Of a stretch of 64,000 nucleotides of DNA, positions 1 to 12,369 are shown in pieces. The notes under the pieces were generated by a model. It saw only the letters and a list, made by a program, of their open reading frames with translations, was not told the DNA's origin and ran no database searches. The stretch covers positions 1 through 64,000 of the forward strand of contig NW_024571677.1 in the NCBI RefSeq assembly GCF_018320785.1, given 5' to 3'. A program made the translations under genes and the position numbers. Each line of letters begins with the position of its first letter. Within the stretch, counting starts at the first letter, position 1. The stretch is from Cheilinus undulatus. Its lineage: Eukaryota; Chordata; Actinopteri; Labriformes; Labridae.

Positions 1-290
1 GTGTGGGACAGCACACTTTTTTCAGTGTTTCCATAGAGAAAGGGTCCCAAAAAACTGACCCGTACCGTCCCATTTTTCAGCACCCTTCTGTAGGGGTGCC
101 AATCTTACCTACCCGTACCAAAAGGGTGGAGCTACACACAACAATAGGGGCTGCACTGACGTCACATCAGCTTTGACTCAGCTGCTCGCCTCCGGGCTTC
201 AAAGATGGAAGTCTGCTGTGAGAAGCGGGCGAAAACGGGAGAAAAATGGACCAATATCTGCCTAAATGGGAAATATTTGGACTCAATGGA
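1..290. repeat. probable interspersed repeat fragment
   Basis: The first ~290 bases read like a dispersed teleost repeat, with motifs such as GGGTGGAGCTACACACAAC, but I see no complete ends inside the window. The 420-bp hAT MITE that starts at 300 is inserted just to the right. The short open frames here (60-80 codons) are not recognisable proteins. Family assignment is inference from general resemblance only. Confidence 0.35.
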
Positions 291-299
291 GATCCAGAC

Positions 300-719
300 T
301 AGAGCTGTGAAAAAATATCGATACCGCAATATATCGCGATACTTTGACATCCGATACAATATCGATACTTCAACTCGTAATATCGATTTTTTTGGTAAAA
401 AATAAAAACTCATATTTTAGCTGAGTTGTTAGTAAAATACGATTTGCTCACATGTTTGTGTGAGCACAAACAGCGAGTTAAAGAAAGGAAATGCAGTTTG
501 CAAGCTCTGTCTTGCTGCTGTGAAATATAGCAGGAACACCAACAACATATTGTGTGATTTACATATACATCATCTCTATATTTTTCTTAGTTAACTGTGT
601 AGAATATCGCAATGTATCACAATATCATGATAGCCTGATCTATAGTGATACTATCGTATAGTGACCCAAGTATCGTGATGCTTATCGTATCATGAGGTTC
701 TTGCCAATACTCACCCCTA
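300..719. mobile_element. hAT-type MITE, 420 bp, with 8-bp target duplication
   Basis: The element begins TAGAGCTGTG and its far end, reverse-complemented, begins TAGGGGTGAG, giving imperfect terminal inverted repeats. It is flanked by a perfect 8-bp direct repeat, ATCCAGAC, at 292-299 and 720-727, which is the target-site duplication length of hAT transposons. The interior is rich in ATATCGATAC / TATCGTGATAC motifs common in teleost nonautonomous hAT families. There is no transposase frame, so it is nonautonomous. Confidence 0.8.
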
Positions 720-727
720 ATCCAGAC

Positions 728-2830
728 TGTTTCCTAGTCTGTGGATGTTGGTATCTGTCCACAAATCCAGTTCCCTGACGTTAATCTGGATGATTTTAAG
801 AACACAAAGCAGAGCCCAAAAGCTCCCATCAGCCTGATCCATCAGTGATGGATGAGAAACTAAATAAATGCTGAAGTTTTGTGAATACAAAGCCTTAGAA
901 CGGTTCATTCTCCTCTCTAACTAGTTATTAATCTACGTCTTACGTTAGCTAACCTGTGAAAACATCGCTCTGTGGTTGTTGAACGGGCTCGTAAAACTTC
1001 AGGCTGCAGACTATTTTTAAACGAGATCAGCACACCCCGGATTTCTGACTTAATCTAGCTTGATTTTAACACCAGCTGAACTTTAACTTTATTTTTAATG
1101 CAGTGAGTTCTCACAGTACAGCTCTAAACTTTCATGTTTTGTGGTATAAACTGTTCTAGACTAGATATATTCACATATTAACGCAGCGTTACGACTCAAA
1201 CCGTCTCTGTTCACGTATTCATCAGCTGAGGATCTGTACTGACAGCTGTTATCATTAAGATGTAGTTATTTTTTTAAAAAGCACTTTCAGCTGAAATAAA
1301 GCTGTTTACTGCTTATTCCTACTGATTTCTGTCACTCATCCTTTCTATAACTCTGCTGCTGGAACCGTCTCACCGTCCACTCCTCCCTGAGGGAGACCAC
1401 CCACTTTTCTTTAGTCATCATCAAGAGTTTTCATAAAAACTGAGACAGTTTGGCCTTTAGATGGAACAAAAGATGTGATGCAGTGCAGAAATGGAGATTC
1501 TTTAAAATAAAAACCCTTTTTTTTCAGGCACTGAAAATGGCTTTGTGACCTGTTTTTTTGGCCCCAACCCACCAGTTTAGAACCAGTTTAGAACCAGTTT
1601 AGAACCAGTGATCTAAAGCATGAGTCCCTGTCCTTTAACAGACTTTGTTAACCAGCTAAAGGCACCCCTTTCACTATGTTTGGTTATTTTAACTTTATAT
1701 TATGAATGCATGTTAAAGTTGGTCCTAATAACAGCTCGGCTGCTCTGTCAGGTTAGTCCTCACTGTGACTTTGACTCTTCATCGTAGCACTAAAAGCACA
1801 TTTATTCACATTAACGCTGGAGGATCTGAATCTATATTTGATAATACAGATAACTGTGAGCCAGAAAAGTAGTTTTGTGATGTCCTGAAGTATTTATAAG
1901 CAGAGATGACTCTAAATCATAAAAGATTTTTAAACAATACAGTGTTTATTTGTGTTTTGTTGTATCGGTTGAGGTTTGTCTTCAGATTCACATGAACTCT
2001 GGTTTTACAGATGTGGCTTATTAAAGCTCCAAACAGCGGATCTGTGGAAAATCAAACATCATAACTCTGCTGTTGTTCATGAATGCCTCAGAATGTATTT
2101 AATTATTTTATTTATTATATTATTTGAGCTCAGTACCAGCTGGTTCCCCTGTCAGTGTTCATGCATGGCTCAGAAGCGTTCCCTCCTGACCAGGACCAGG
2201 ACTAATAACGGGGTAGAATTATCAGAAAACAGAGGAAGGTTTGTTTAGTGGACTCTGAATCACCACGTCTGATAAAATCTGTGAAACAGGAAATGACAGC
2301 TGTTTAAAAACTACTGATGTGTTTGATGACGCTTTCTGTATTATGATATTTTTATATTTCACTATTGACAATTTATTGGACTGTTTGACTGTGTTCAAAT
2401 CTAAATAAATCAAACACTGTTATAGTGGCTCAGTGAGGGGTTTAATTCTGTTCATAATAAATGTTGGTGTATTTCTTTAGTTCGGTGTCCCGGCTGTGAC
2501 TCTACTGGTGGCTGATCATGAGTCAGCGCTGCTATTGGTCAGAAAGTTTTAGGTCATCCTGACCTCCAAATAAATAAATGTCCTGTCAGCAGAAGAGGAG
2601 GAGTCTAACCTCAACAGGCAGAGGTTTGCTGAGCTGTCCTGTCCATCAGCTCAGAGGATCAACCATCCAGATACACTGACCAAACCACAGCAGGCAGACA
2701 GCTGGAGAAACCCAGAGTCTGAGGCTGAGGATCCTAGACAGCCAGAAAACCAGAGAGTAAACCCGCTTCAGCTATAGAAGAGGAAAAGTCTAATCCTCAG
2801 AGCATCCCTGAGTCTTCCTCTCAGTCTGGT
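728..2830. other. unique AT-rich noncoding DNA
   Basis: No convincing gene is visible. There is a short run of tandem AGAACCAGTTT copies near 1577-1610. The segment 2480-2830 is more GC-rich, with an inverted CCAAT box (attggtc near 2534) and an exon-like flavour running into the 69-bp array. It could be a promoter or 5' untranslated region, but nothing decisive is seen. Confidence 0.4.
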
Positions 2831-2910
2831 TCAGTTCTCACAACCACGATCACAGGGAAGACTGCTGACTGGACTACTGAGCAGAAGACGATGACTGAAA
2901 CCCTCCATAA

Positions 2911-3509
2911 GGGTAAGACACAGAAGGTCGCTGCCGAAGGTCGGGCTGTTCTCAGAGGCTGTATCAGAGATATTGAGGAGGGTAAGACACAGAAGGTCGC
3001 TGCCGAAGGTCGGGCTGTTCTCAGAGGCTGTATCAGAGATATTGAGGAGGGTAAGCCACAGAAGGTCGCTGCCGAAGGTCGGGCTGTTCTCAGAGGCTGT
3101 ATCAGAGATATTGAGGAGGGTAAGCCACAGAAGGTCGCTGCCGAAGGTCGGGCTGTTCTCAGAGGCTGTATCAGAGATATTGAGGAGGGTAAGACACAGA
3201 AGGTCGCTGCCGAAGGTCGGGCTGTTCTCAGAGGCTGTATCAGAGATATTGAGGAGGGTAAGCCACAGAAGGTCGCTGCCGAAGGTCGGGCTGTTCTCAG
3301 AGGCTGTATCAGAGATATTGAGGAGGGTAAGACACTGAAGGTCGCTGCCGAAGGTCGGGCTGTTCTCAGAGGCTGTATCAGAGATATTGAGGAGGGTAAG
3401 ACACAGAAGGTCGCTGCCGAAGGTCGGGCTGTTCTCAGAGGCTGTATCAGAGATATTGAGGAGGGTAAGACACAGAAGGTCGCTGCCGAAGGTCAGGCTG
3501 TTCTCAGAG
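2911..3509. repeat. 69-bp minisatellite, about 8.7 copies
   Basis: Near-identical 69-bp units start GGTAAGACACAGAAGGTCGC and end GATATTGAGGAGG, with few substitutions (mainly gac/gcc after gtaa). Because 69 is divisible by three, an open frame runs through the array on + (ATG at 2891 to stop at 3526, 211 codons with a 23-residue repeat such as KVAAEGRAVLRGCIRDIEEG) and another on the minus strand (3538-2831). Each unit also carries GAGG|GTAAGA, resembling a splice donor, and TTCTCAG|AGG, resembling an acceptor. A real repeat-protein exon is possible but not supported by any homology I recognise. Confidence 0.9.
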
Positions 3510-3539
3510 CAGCCGGTGGTTCCTAACAGCTGGACCACA

Positions 3540-4090
3540 GGCTGATGGGCTTTATAACACGAGCATCAGAGTATTTTCATAAAAAGGAGCTCAGATCAAG
3601 AACTGGGGGATGAATGAGCAGAGACTAACAGGTCAATTTTTTCGGCATTATTGATCCTTTTTTGACTGATGTTTGTGATATTCTTATATTTAGAGAGTGG
3701 AATTTAGATTTTAGTGAGCTGTAATCTGTAATTATCAAGATTAAAACTCTGAAATATTTCATTTTGTATGAGATAAATGTAGTATTCATGGAAGTTTAAC
3801 TTATTGATTTAAATAGTGTTAAATTTTTTTGCACCTGTAGAAGCTTCTAGTAATTCCTCTGGTTCATCATGCATGGAGGTGTTTGAATGCTGACATGAAG
3901 TTACGTGACATATTAGACCCCCCCCCCACCACCCACCCCTTGTTTCTCCTAAAAATAGGTACACCCTCCTTCCTCCCCTCCCCCACCGTCTGTCATTAGT
4001 CTTTATCCTCCTGGAGCCAGGAACCATGCTAGGGTTAAATTTATTCACTTTAATTTTTAGAGACATGACGTCCAGGAATAAAATATTTTT
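3540..4090. other. noncoding spacer with C-rich run
   Basis: Unique, mostly AT-rich sequence with a run of C near 3920-3930 followed by CACC-rich DNA to about 3985. A 121-codon minus-strand frame (4174-3809) crosses it but resembles nothing I recognise and looks like chance. Confidence 0.4.
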
Positions 4091-4099
4091 ACCAGTAGT

Positions 4100-4207
4100 G
4101 TTTTCCGCACGAGTTTTATTTTGAAAAACGTGATCGGAAGTTGATTTTCCTTGACATTTGGTGCGCGTGGTCACAAACGAGGAGCCGGGAGACCTGCAGC
4201 TTCATAG
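4100..4207 (+). other. candidate 5' noncoding exon / promoter region
   Basis: This CpG-containing stretch carries an ETS-like CGGAAG motif (4136-4141). It ends TTCATAG followed by GTGAGT at 4208, a near-consensus splice donor. The synthetase start-codon exon at 27488 begins after an acceptor, so upstream noncoding exon(s) must exist, and this is a plausible one. That would place 23 kb of minisatellite-filled intron between them. The link is inference; no transcript evidence can be read from sequence. Confidence 0.3.
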
Positions 4208-4349
4208 GTGAGTTCTCCAGAGTCTGGAATACCGGACTGAAGGGGGTTTGGAGGTTTTAGAGCTCAGAACTGACAGACAGGAGTAAAACCAGAGGGTCTG
4301 AGGGCGGGAAGAGCTTTAGTCAGTTATTTCACCTGACTTTAGTGACATG

Positions 4350-7300
4350 TTTAACCCGGGTTAACTGTAGTAATTTATGAGCTGACTGTTTAACCCGGGT
4401 TACCGGTAGTAGTATATGAGCTGACTGTTTAACCCGGGTTAACTGTAGTAATATATGAGCTGACTGTTTAACCCGGGTTAACGGTAGTAGTATATGAGCT
4501 GACTGTTTAACCCGAGTTAACGGCAGTAGTATGTGAGCTGACTGTTTAACCCGGGTTAACGGCAGTAGTATGTGAGCTGACTGTTTAACCTGAGTTAACG
4601 GCAGTAGTATGTGAGCTGACTGTTTAACCCGGGTTAACGGCAGTAGTATGTGAGCTGACTGTTTAACCCGGGTTAACGGCAGTAGTATGTGAGCTGACTG
4701 TTTAACCCGGGTTAACGGCAGTAGTATGTGAGCTGACTGTTTAACCCGGGTTAACGGCAGTAGTATGTGAGCTGACTGTTTAACCCGGGTTAACGGCAGT
4801 AGTATGTGAGCTGACTGTTTAACCCGGGTTAACGGCAGTAGTATGTGAGCTGACTGTTTAACCCGAGTTAACGCGGCAGTAGTATCTGAGCTGACTGTTT
4901 AACCCGTGTTAACGGCAGTAGTATGTGAGCTGACTGTTTAACCCGGGTTAACGGCAGTAGTATGTGAGCTGACTGTTTAACCCGGGTTAACGGCAGTAGT
5001 ATGTGAGCTGACTGTTTAACCCGGGTTAACGGCAGTAGTATGTGAGCTGACTGTTTAACCCGGGTTAACGGCAGTAGTATATGAGCTGACTGTTTAACCC
5101 GGGTTAATGGTAGTAGTATATGAGCTGACTGTTTAACCCGAGTTAACGGCAGTAGTATGTGAGCTGACTGTTTAACCCGGGTTAACGGCAGTAGTATGTG
5201 AGCTGACTGTTTAACCCGGGTTAACGGCAGTAGTATGTGAGCTGACTGTTTAACCCGGGTTAACGGCAGTAGTATGTGAGCTGACTGTTTAACCCGGGTT
5301 AACGGCAGTAGTATGTGAGCTGACTGTTTAACCCGGGTTAACTGTAGTAATTTATGAGCTGACTGTTTAACCCGGGTTACCGGTAGTAGTATATGAGCTG
5401 ACTGTTTAACCCGGGTTAACTGTAGTAATATATGAGCTGACTGTTTAACCCGGGTTAACGGTAGTAGTATATGAGCTGACTGTTTAACCCGAGTTAACGG
5501 CAGTAGTATGTGAGCTGACTGTTTAACCCGGGTTAACGGCAGTAGTATGTGAGCTGACTGTTTAACCCGAGTTAACGGCAGTAGTATGTGAGCTGACTGT
5601 TTAACCCGGGTTAACGGCAGTAGTATGTGAGCTGACTGTTTAACCCGGGTTAACGGCAGTAGTATGTGAGCTGACTGTTTAACCCGGGTTAACGGCAGTA
5701 GTATGTGAGCTGACTGTTTAACCCGTGTTAACGGCAGTAGTATGTGAGCTGACTGTTTAACCCGGGTTAACGGCAGTAGTATATGAGCTGACTGTTTAAC
5801 CCGGGTTAACGGCAGTAGTATATGAGCTGACTGTTTAACCCGGGTTAACGGCAGTAGTATATGAGCTGACTGTTTAACCCGGGTTAACGGCAGTAGTATA
5901 TGAGCTGACTGTTTAACCCGGGTTAACGGCAGTAGTATATGAGCTGACTGTTTAACCCGGGTTAACGGCAGTAGTATGTGAGCTGACTGTTTAACCCGGG
6001 TTAACGGCAGTAGTATGTGAGCTGACTGTTTAACCCGGGTTAACGGCAGTAGTATGTGAGCTGACTGTTTAACCCGGGTTAACGGCAGTAGTATATGAGC
6101 TGACTGTTTAACCCGGGTTAACGGCAGTAGTATATGAGCTGACTGTTTAACCCGGGTTAACGGCAGTAGTATGTGAGCTGACTGTTTAACCCGGGTTAAC
6201 GGCAGTAGTATATGAGCTGACTGTTTAACCCGGGTTAACGGCAGTAGTATGTGAGCTGACTGTTTAACCCGGGTTAACGGCAGTAGTATATGAGCTGACT
6301 GTTTAACCGGGTTAGCGGCAGTAGTATGAGCTGACTGTTTAACCAGAGTTAACGGCAGTAGTATATGAGCTGACTGTTTAACCCGGGTTAACGGCAGTAT
6401 ATGAGCTGACTGTTTAACCCGGGTTAACGGCAGTAGTATATGAGCTGACTGTTTAACCCGAGTTAACGGCAGTAGTATATGAGCTGACTGTTTAACCCGG
6501 GTTAACGGCAGTAGTATATGAGCTGACTGTTTAACCCGGGTTAACGGCAGTAGTATATGAGCTGACTGTTTAACCCGGGTTAACGGCAGTAGTATATGAG
6601 CTGACTGTTTAACCCGGTTAACGGCAGTAGTATATGAGCTGACTGTTTAACCCGGGTTAACGGCAGTAGTATATGAGCTGACTGGTTACGGCGGGCTAAC
6701 GTCAGTGGTATATGAGCGGACTGCTTAACGGGGTTAACGCAGTAGTATATGAGCTGACTGTTTAACCCGGGTTTACGTCTGTAGTATATGAGCTGACTGT
6801 TTAACCCGGGTTAACGGCAGTAGTATATGAGCTGACTGTTTAACCCGGGTTAACGGCAGTAGTATATGAGCTGACTGTTTAACCCGGGTTAACGGCAGTA
6901 GTATATGAGCTGACTGTTTAACCCGGGTTAACGGCAGTAGTATATGAGCTGACTGTTTAACCCGGGTTAACGGCAGTAGTATATGAGCTGACTGTTTAAC
7001 CCGGGTTAACGGCAGTAGTATATGAGCTGACTGTTTAACCCGAGTTAACGGCAGTAGTATATGAGCTGACTGTTTAACCCGGGTTAACGGCAGTAGTATA
7101 TGAGCTGACTGTTTAACCCGGGTTAACGGCAGTAGTATGAGCTGACTGTTTAACCCGGGTTAACGGCAGTAGTATATGAGCTGACTGTTTAACCCGGGTT
7201 AACGGCAGTAGTATATGAGCTGACTGTTTAACCCGGGTTAACGGCAGTAGTATATGAGCTGACTGTTTAACCCGGGTTAACGGCAGTAGTATATGAGCTG
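4350..7300. repeat. 39-bp minisatellite, about 76 copies
   Basis: The unit is GAGCTGACTGTTTAACCCGG followed by GTTAACGGCAGTAGTATAT. Each copy contains the 14-bp perfect palindrome TTAACCCGGGTTAA. Variants cluster: an early block of variant units at 4350-4520 (TGTAGTAATTTATG and neighbours) recurs at 5325-5510, an offset of about 977 bp, so a 25-unit block has duplicated. Units of the second half carry GTATATG where the first half mostly has GTATGTG. A degenerate patch sits at 6680-6780. Confidence 0.97.
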
Positions 7301-7756
7301 CCAGCAGACTGAGCTCTAGTCTCAGAGGAGTTTATGAGAAAGGCTCCACTTTGATCTACCTCTCATAACCAGAGTAAATAGACTCTAGTTCAGTCCTGCA
7401 TGGGTGGGCGGAGTTTCCTCTGCCTTTTCTGCTCTTATATTCACTAACAGTTACACATTTGTATCTGAGACCTTATAATGATCGCTGAGTTTAAGTCTGA
7501 GGACTGTCTGCAGAGTCCTTTTCAAAGTCCAGTCCGGTCCCCCTTTCAGCTGAGGTCGAGTCTGAAGTCTAACGTTAGATGTAGATTAACGGACAGATCT
7601 GCACACACATGCAGGTTCTTGGCTGGTGTCATGTCAGTATCTGCTACCCTTTGAAAATGGTGCCCTTTAAGTTAAAGTCAGCCCAGCAGGTCTGCGTAGG
7701 GCTGGGAACATGGACCAAAAATACATGTTTCCTATGGAGACGAGCCATGAAGACTG
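7301..7756. other. unique spacer
   Basis: Unique noncoding sequence between the 39-bp array and the ATT microsatellite. No exon, RNA gene or transposon end was recognised. Confidence 0.4.
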
Positions 7757-7906
7757 TATTATTACTATTATTATTGTTATTACCAACATTATTATTATTA
7801 TTATCAGTACTTTTATCATTAGTATCATTATTAATTTTTTATTATTATCATTATTATTATTATTACTTTTATCATTATTATTATTGATTTTATTATTATT
7901 ATCTTA
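7757..7906. repeat. ATT-type microsatellite
   Basis: Imperfect (ATT)n / (TTA)n tract of about 150 bases with interspersed C and G substitutions. Two overlapping short open frames made of L/I/Y runs are by-products of the tract. Confidence 0.9.
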
Positions 7907-8202
7907 GTGTTAGGGTGTGTGGTGGTGTGAGGTAAATGTTTCATTATTTATTATTTATTTTAGCCACATGCCTCAATACAAAGTTGATTTATCATTATTG
8001 ATTGATTAATTTCTCATAATAATATTAGGGCTACCAAGATTAATCACATTAATTGACAGTAGACAATTAGTGCACTAATATTTTTTTTTAATTGCAATTA
8101 ATCGCATGCTTTATTTTTAACTTCAACAAACTTTGGTTAGTCCTTGTCAGCGCCTCAGTGATAAAAATCAGCCTCCCTTACCTTTAATCTCAGACCGCTC
8201 AG

Positions 8203-8215
8203 AGGTCAAAGGTCA
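8203..8215 (+). promoter_or_regulatory. perfect DR1 (PPAR/RXR- or HNF4-type) site
   Basis: The site reads AGGTCAAAGGTCA, a perfect direct repeat of AGGTCA with one-base spacing. It lies in a segment (about 8185-8292) present as two tandem copies inside the hAT-like element. Binding is inference. Confidence 0.5.
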
Positions 8216-8263
8216 TCTGAACCTTTGATATCAAACATTTACCTTTAAGCTCAGACAGCTCAG

Positions 8264-8276
8264 AGGTCAAAGGTCA
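8264..8276 (+). promoter_or_regulatory. second perfect DR1 site
   Basis: The same AGGTCAAAGGTCA motif lies 61 bp after the first, within the second copy of the local duplication. It is sited about 19 kb upstream of the synthetase start codon. Confidence 0.5.
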
Positions 8277-8699
8277 TCTGAACCTTCGATATCATTCACC
8301 TTCTTACTGTGCACGTCTTTCCTTTTCTGTGGTTAAATTCACGCTAAAATCTTCAAACCAATGAAAGCAGGTCTGTGGGGAAACAGGAAGTCATTTAATC
8401 TCAGTTTAGAAAGGTAGAAAAACTAAAATGACACAAGAACAGTTTGAAATGGAAAATCGGGGAATTTTAGATAGAAGGGGTGCGATCATTGCGATTAACT
8501 ACAGAAGTCCTGAGAGTAATCCTGATAAGAATGTTAATCCTCTGACTGTCCTGGATCATATTCGGCCATGTTTGATTCTTTAAAGTCTTAACGAGGCTTC
8601 AGCTCGTTAAAGTCAGATTAATCAGTGATTAATTACAGCTGATAGATTAGATTTCTAATCAGCCTTAGACACCATCAGGTAGGGGTGGATGTGTAGGGC

Positions 8700-8968
8700 C
8701 CCACTGACTCCAGGAGCCCGCTGACTCCAGGAGCCCGCTGACTCCAGGAGCCCGCTGACTCCAGGGGCCCCGCTGACTCCAGGGGCCCCACTGACTCCAG
8801 GAGCCCGCTGACTCCAGGAGCCCGCTGACTCCAGGGGCCCCGCTGACTCCAGGAGCCCGCTGACTCCAGGAGCCCGCTGACTCCAGGAGCCCGCTGACTC
8901 CAGGGGCCCCGCTGACTCCAGGAGCCCGCTGACTCCAGGAGCCCGCTGACTCCAGGGGCCCCGCTGAG
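8700..8968. repeat. 17-18 bp minisatellite, about 15 copies
   Basis: Units CGCTGACTCCAGGAGCC (17 bp) and CGCTGACTCCAGGGGCCC (18 bp) alternate irregularly. A minus-strand frame with SAG/VSG repeats crosses it and is an artefact. Confidence 0.93.
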
Positions 8969-9254
8969 CCCTGAACATGTAGAATAAAACCCCTAAACTG
9001 CTACCAGACTGTCTACTTCCTGGCTCAGCTCTGATTGGCTCAGCCTCTCTGACAGACACCTGGAAGTTTTACTGAAATAAAAGTGAGAAAATATCAGGAT
9101 CAGCTGAGACAAGTTTTTAGATTAAAGCACGTCGATATCAGCAGAAACTATATCTGCTACACCCCGATCTCACATAGATGTCAGAGAAAAACCAACCCCT
9201 CTGAGGCAGTGCTGCCATGGAAACTCACAAAAATGAGATTATTATGAGGTCAAT
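8969..9254. other. unique spacer
   Basis: Unique noncoding sequence between two minisatellites; no feature recognised. Confidence 0.35.
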
Positions 9255-12200
9255 GAGCAGATTACAGCCAGATTATTGACAAATTACTGTCATATTATTG
9301 TCAGATTACTGTCAGATTATTGTCAGATTATTGTCAGATTATTGTCAGATTACTGTCAGATTATTGTCAGATTACTGTCATATTATTGGCAGATTTTTGG
9401 CAGATTATCATCATATTATTGTCAGATTATTGTCATATTATTGTCATATTATTGTCAGATTACTGTCAGATTATTGTCTTATTACTGGCATGTTATTGGC
9501 AGATTTTTGGCAGATAATCATCATATTATTGTCAGATTATTGTCAGATTATTGTCATATTATTGTCAGATTACTGTCAGATTATTGTCATATTATTGTCA
9601 GATTACTGTCAGATTATTGTCTTATTACTGTCATACTCTGCAGATTTTTGGCAAATGATCATCATATTATTGTCAGATTATTGTCATATTATTGTCATAT
9701 TGTTGTCAGATAATTGTCAGATTAATGTGAGATTACTGTCATATTATTGTCAGATTATTATCAAGTTATTGTCAGATTATTGTCAGGCTATTGTCAGATT
9801 ATTGTCAGATTATTGTCTTATTACTGTCAGATTATTGTCAGATTATTGTCAGATTATTGTCATGTTATTGTCAGATTACTGTCAGATTATTGTCTTATTA
9901 CTGTCATATTATTGTCATATTATTGTCAGATTAATGTGAGATTACTGTCATATTATTGTCAGATTATTGTCAGATTAATGTGAGATTACTGTCATATTAT
10001 TGTCAGATTATTATCAAGTTATTGTCAGATTATTGTACGATTATTGTCATATTATTGTCATATTATTGTCAGGTTATTGTCAGATTATTGTCAGATTATT
10101 GTCAAATCATTGGCAGATTATGGTCGGATTATTGTCAGATTACTGTCATATTATTGTCAGATTACTGTCAGATTATTGGCAGATTATTGTCATTTTACTG
10201 TCATATTATTGTCAGGTTATTATCAGATTATTGTCAGATTACTGTCAGATTATTGTCAGATTACTGTCAGATTATTGTCATATTATTGTCAGGTTATTAT
10301 CAGATTATTGTCAGATTACTGTCAGATTACTGTCAGGTTATTGTCAGATTACTGTCATATTATTGTCAGATTATTGTCAGATTATTATCAGGTTATTTTC
10401 AGGTTATGGTCAGACTATTGTCAGATTATTGTCAGGTTTTTGTCAGATTACTGTCATATTATTGGCAGGTTGTTGTCGGATTATTGTCAGATTACTGTCA
10501 GATTATTGTCAGATTATTGCCAGATTATTGTCAGATTATTATCAGATTATTGTCAGATTACTGTCAGATTACTGTCAGATGATTTTCAGATTACTGTCAT
10601 GTTATAGTCAGGTTATTGTCATATTATTGTCATATTATTGTCATATTATTGTCAGATTACTGTCATATTAATGTCAGGTTATTATCAGATTATTGTCAGA
10701 TTACTGTCAGATTATTGGCAGGTTGTTGGCAGATCATCATCATATAATTGTCAGATTACTGTCAGATTATTGTCAGATTATTGTCAGATTACTGTCAGAT
10801 TATTGTCAGATTACTGTCATATTATTGTCAGGTTATTATCAGATTATTGTCAGATTACTGTCAGATTATTGTCAGATTACTGTCAGATTATTGTCTTATT
10901 ATTGTCAGATTATTGTCAGGTTATTGTCAGATTATTGTCAGATTATTGTCAGGTTATTGTCATAATATTGTCAGATTATTGTCAGATTACTATCAGGTTA
11001 TTTTCAGGTTTTTGTCAGACTATTGTCATATTATTGTCAGATTACTGTCAGGTTTTTGTCAGATTACTGTCAGATGATTGTCAGATTATTGTTGGATTAT
11101 TGTCAGATTATTATCATATCATTGTCAGATTATTGTCAGATTATTATCAGATTATTATCAGATTATTGTCATATTACTGTCATATTATTGGCAGATTTTT
11201 GGTAGATTATAATCATATTATTGTAAGATTATTGTCATATTATTGTCAGATTTTTGCCAGATTATTGTCGGATTATTGTCAGATTACTGTTAAATTATTG
11301 TCAGATTATTGTTTAATGTCAGGTTATTATCAGATTATTGTCAGATTACTGTCAGATTATTGGCAGGTTGTTGGCAGATCATCATCATATAATTGTCAGA
11401 TTACTGTCAGATTATTGTCAGATTATTGTCAGATTACTGTCAGATTATTGTCAGATTACTGTCATATTATTGTCAGGTTATTATCAGATTATTGTCAGAT
11501 TACTGTCAGATTATTGTCAGATTACTGTCAGATTATTGTCTTATTATTGTCAGATTATTGTCAGGTTATTGTCAGATTATTGTCAGATTATTGTCAGGTT
11601 ATTGTCATAATATTGTCAGATTATTGTCAGATTACTATCAGGTTATTTTCAGGTTTTTGTCAGACTATTGTCATATTATTGTCAGATTACTGTCAGGTTT
11701 TTGTCAGATTACTGTCAGATGATTGTCAGATTATTGTTGGATTATTGTCAGATTATTATCATATCATTGTCAGATTATTGTCAGATTATTATCAGATTAT
11801 TATCAGATTATTGTCATATTACTGTCATATTATTGGCAGATTTTTGGTAGATTATAATCATATTATTGTAAGATTATTGTCATATTATTGTCAGATTTTT
11901 GCCAGATTATTGTCGGATTATTGTCAGATTACTGTTAAATTATTGTCAGATTATTGTCAGATTATTGTCAGATTATTGCCATATTATTGCCAGATTATTG
12001 TCAGATTATTGTCAGATTACTGTCAGATTATTGTCAGATTATTGTCAGATTACTGTCATGTTACAGTCAGGTTATTGTCATATTATTGTCAGATTATTGT
12101 CAGATTACTGTCAGATTATTGGCAGATTTTTGGCAGATTATTTTCAGGTTATTGTGAGGTTATTGTCACAGTATTGTCATATTATTGTCAGATTATTGTC

Positions 12201-12369
12201 AGATTATTGTCATATTATTGTCATATTATTGTCAGGTTATTGTCAGATTATTGTCAGATTATTGGCAGATTTTTGGCAGATTATTTTCAGGTTATTGTGA
12301 GGTTATTGTCACAGTATTGTCATATTATTGTTAGATTATTGTCAGATTATTGCCAGATTATTTTCAGGT
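9255..12369. repeat. 11-bp minisatellite, about 280 copies
   Basis: The unit is CAGATTATTGT with common variants (ATTACTGT, ATATTATTGT, GGTTATTGT, TTTTTGG). Since 33 bp is three units, several + frames stay open for 60-580 codons with an 11-residue period; these are not genes. A tandem duplication of 645 bp sits inside: 10670-11314 and 11315-11959 look identical to each other. Confidence 0.97.

Larger units (their letters stand above)
8027..8554. mobile_element. hAT-like nonautonomous element, 528 bp
   Basis: It starts AGGGCTACCAAGATTAATCAC and ends GACTGTCCTGG, a degenerate version of the AGGGCTG...CAGCCCT ends of teleost elements with TTAATCGCGATTAA-type interiors; the motifs TTGCAATTAATCGCATGC and TGCGATTAACTAC are present. 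The flanks ATAATATT (8019-8026) and ATCATATT (8555-8562) match at 7 of 8 positions, consistent with an aged hAT 8-bp target duplication. No transposase is present. Two DR1 elements lie inside. Confidence 0.6.

Noticed and set aside
1976..2248. 90-codon + frame as a small gene
   Set aside because: No recognisable similarity, no splice or promoter support; consistent with chance in AT-rich DNA.
3809..4174. 121-codon minus frame
   Set aside because: Crosses a C-run and the putative promoter; composition is low-complexity and no family is recognised.
4350..7300. CRISPR-like regular repeat
   Set aside because: Units are contiguous with no unique spacers, and the setting is a vertebrate gene region.
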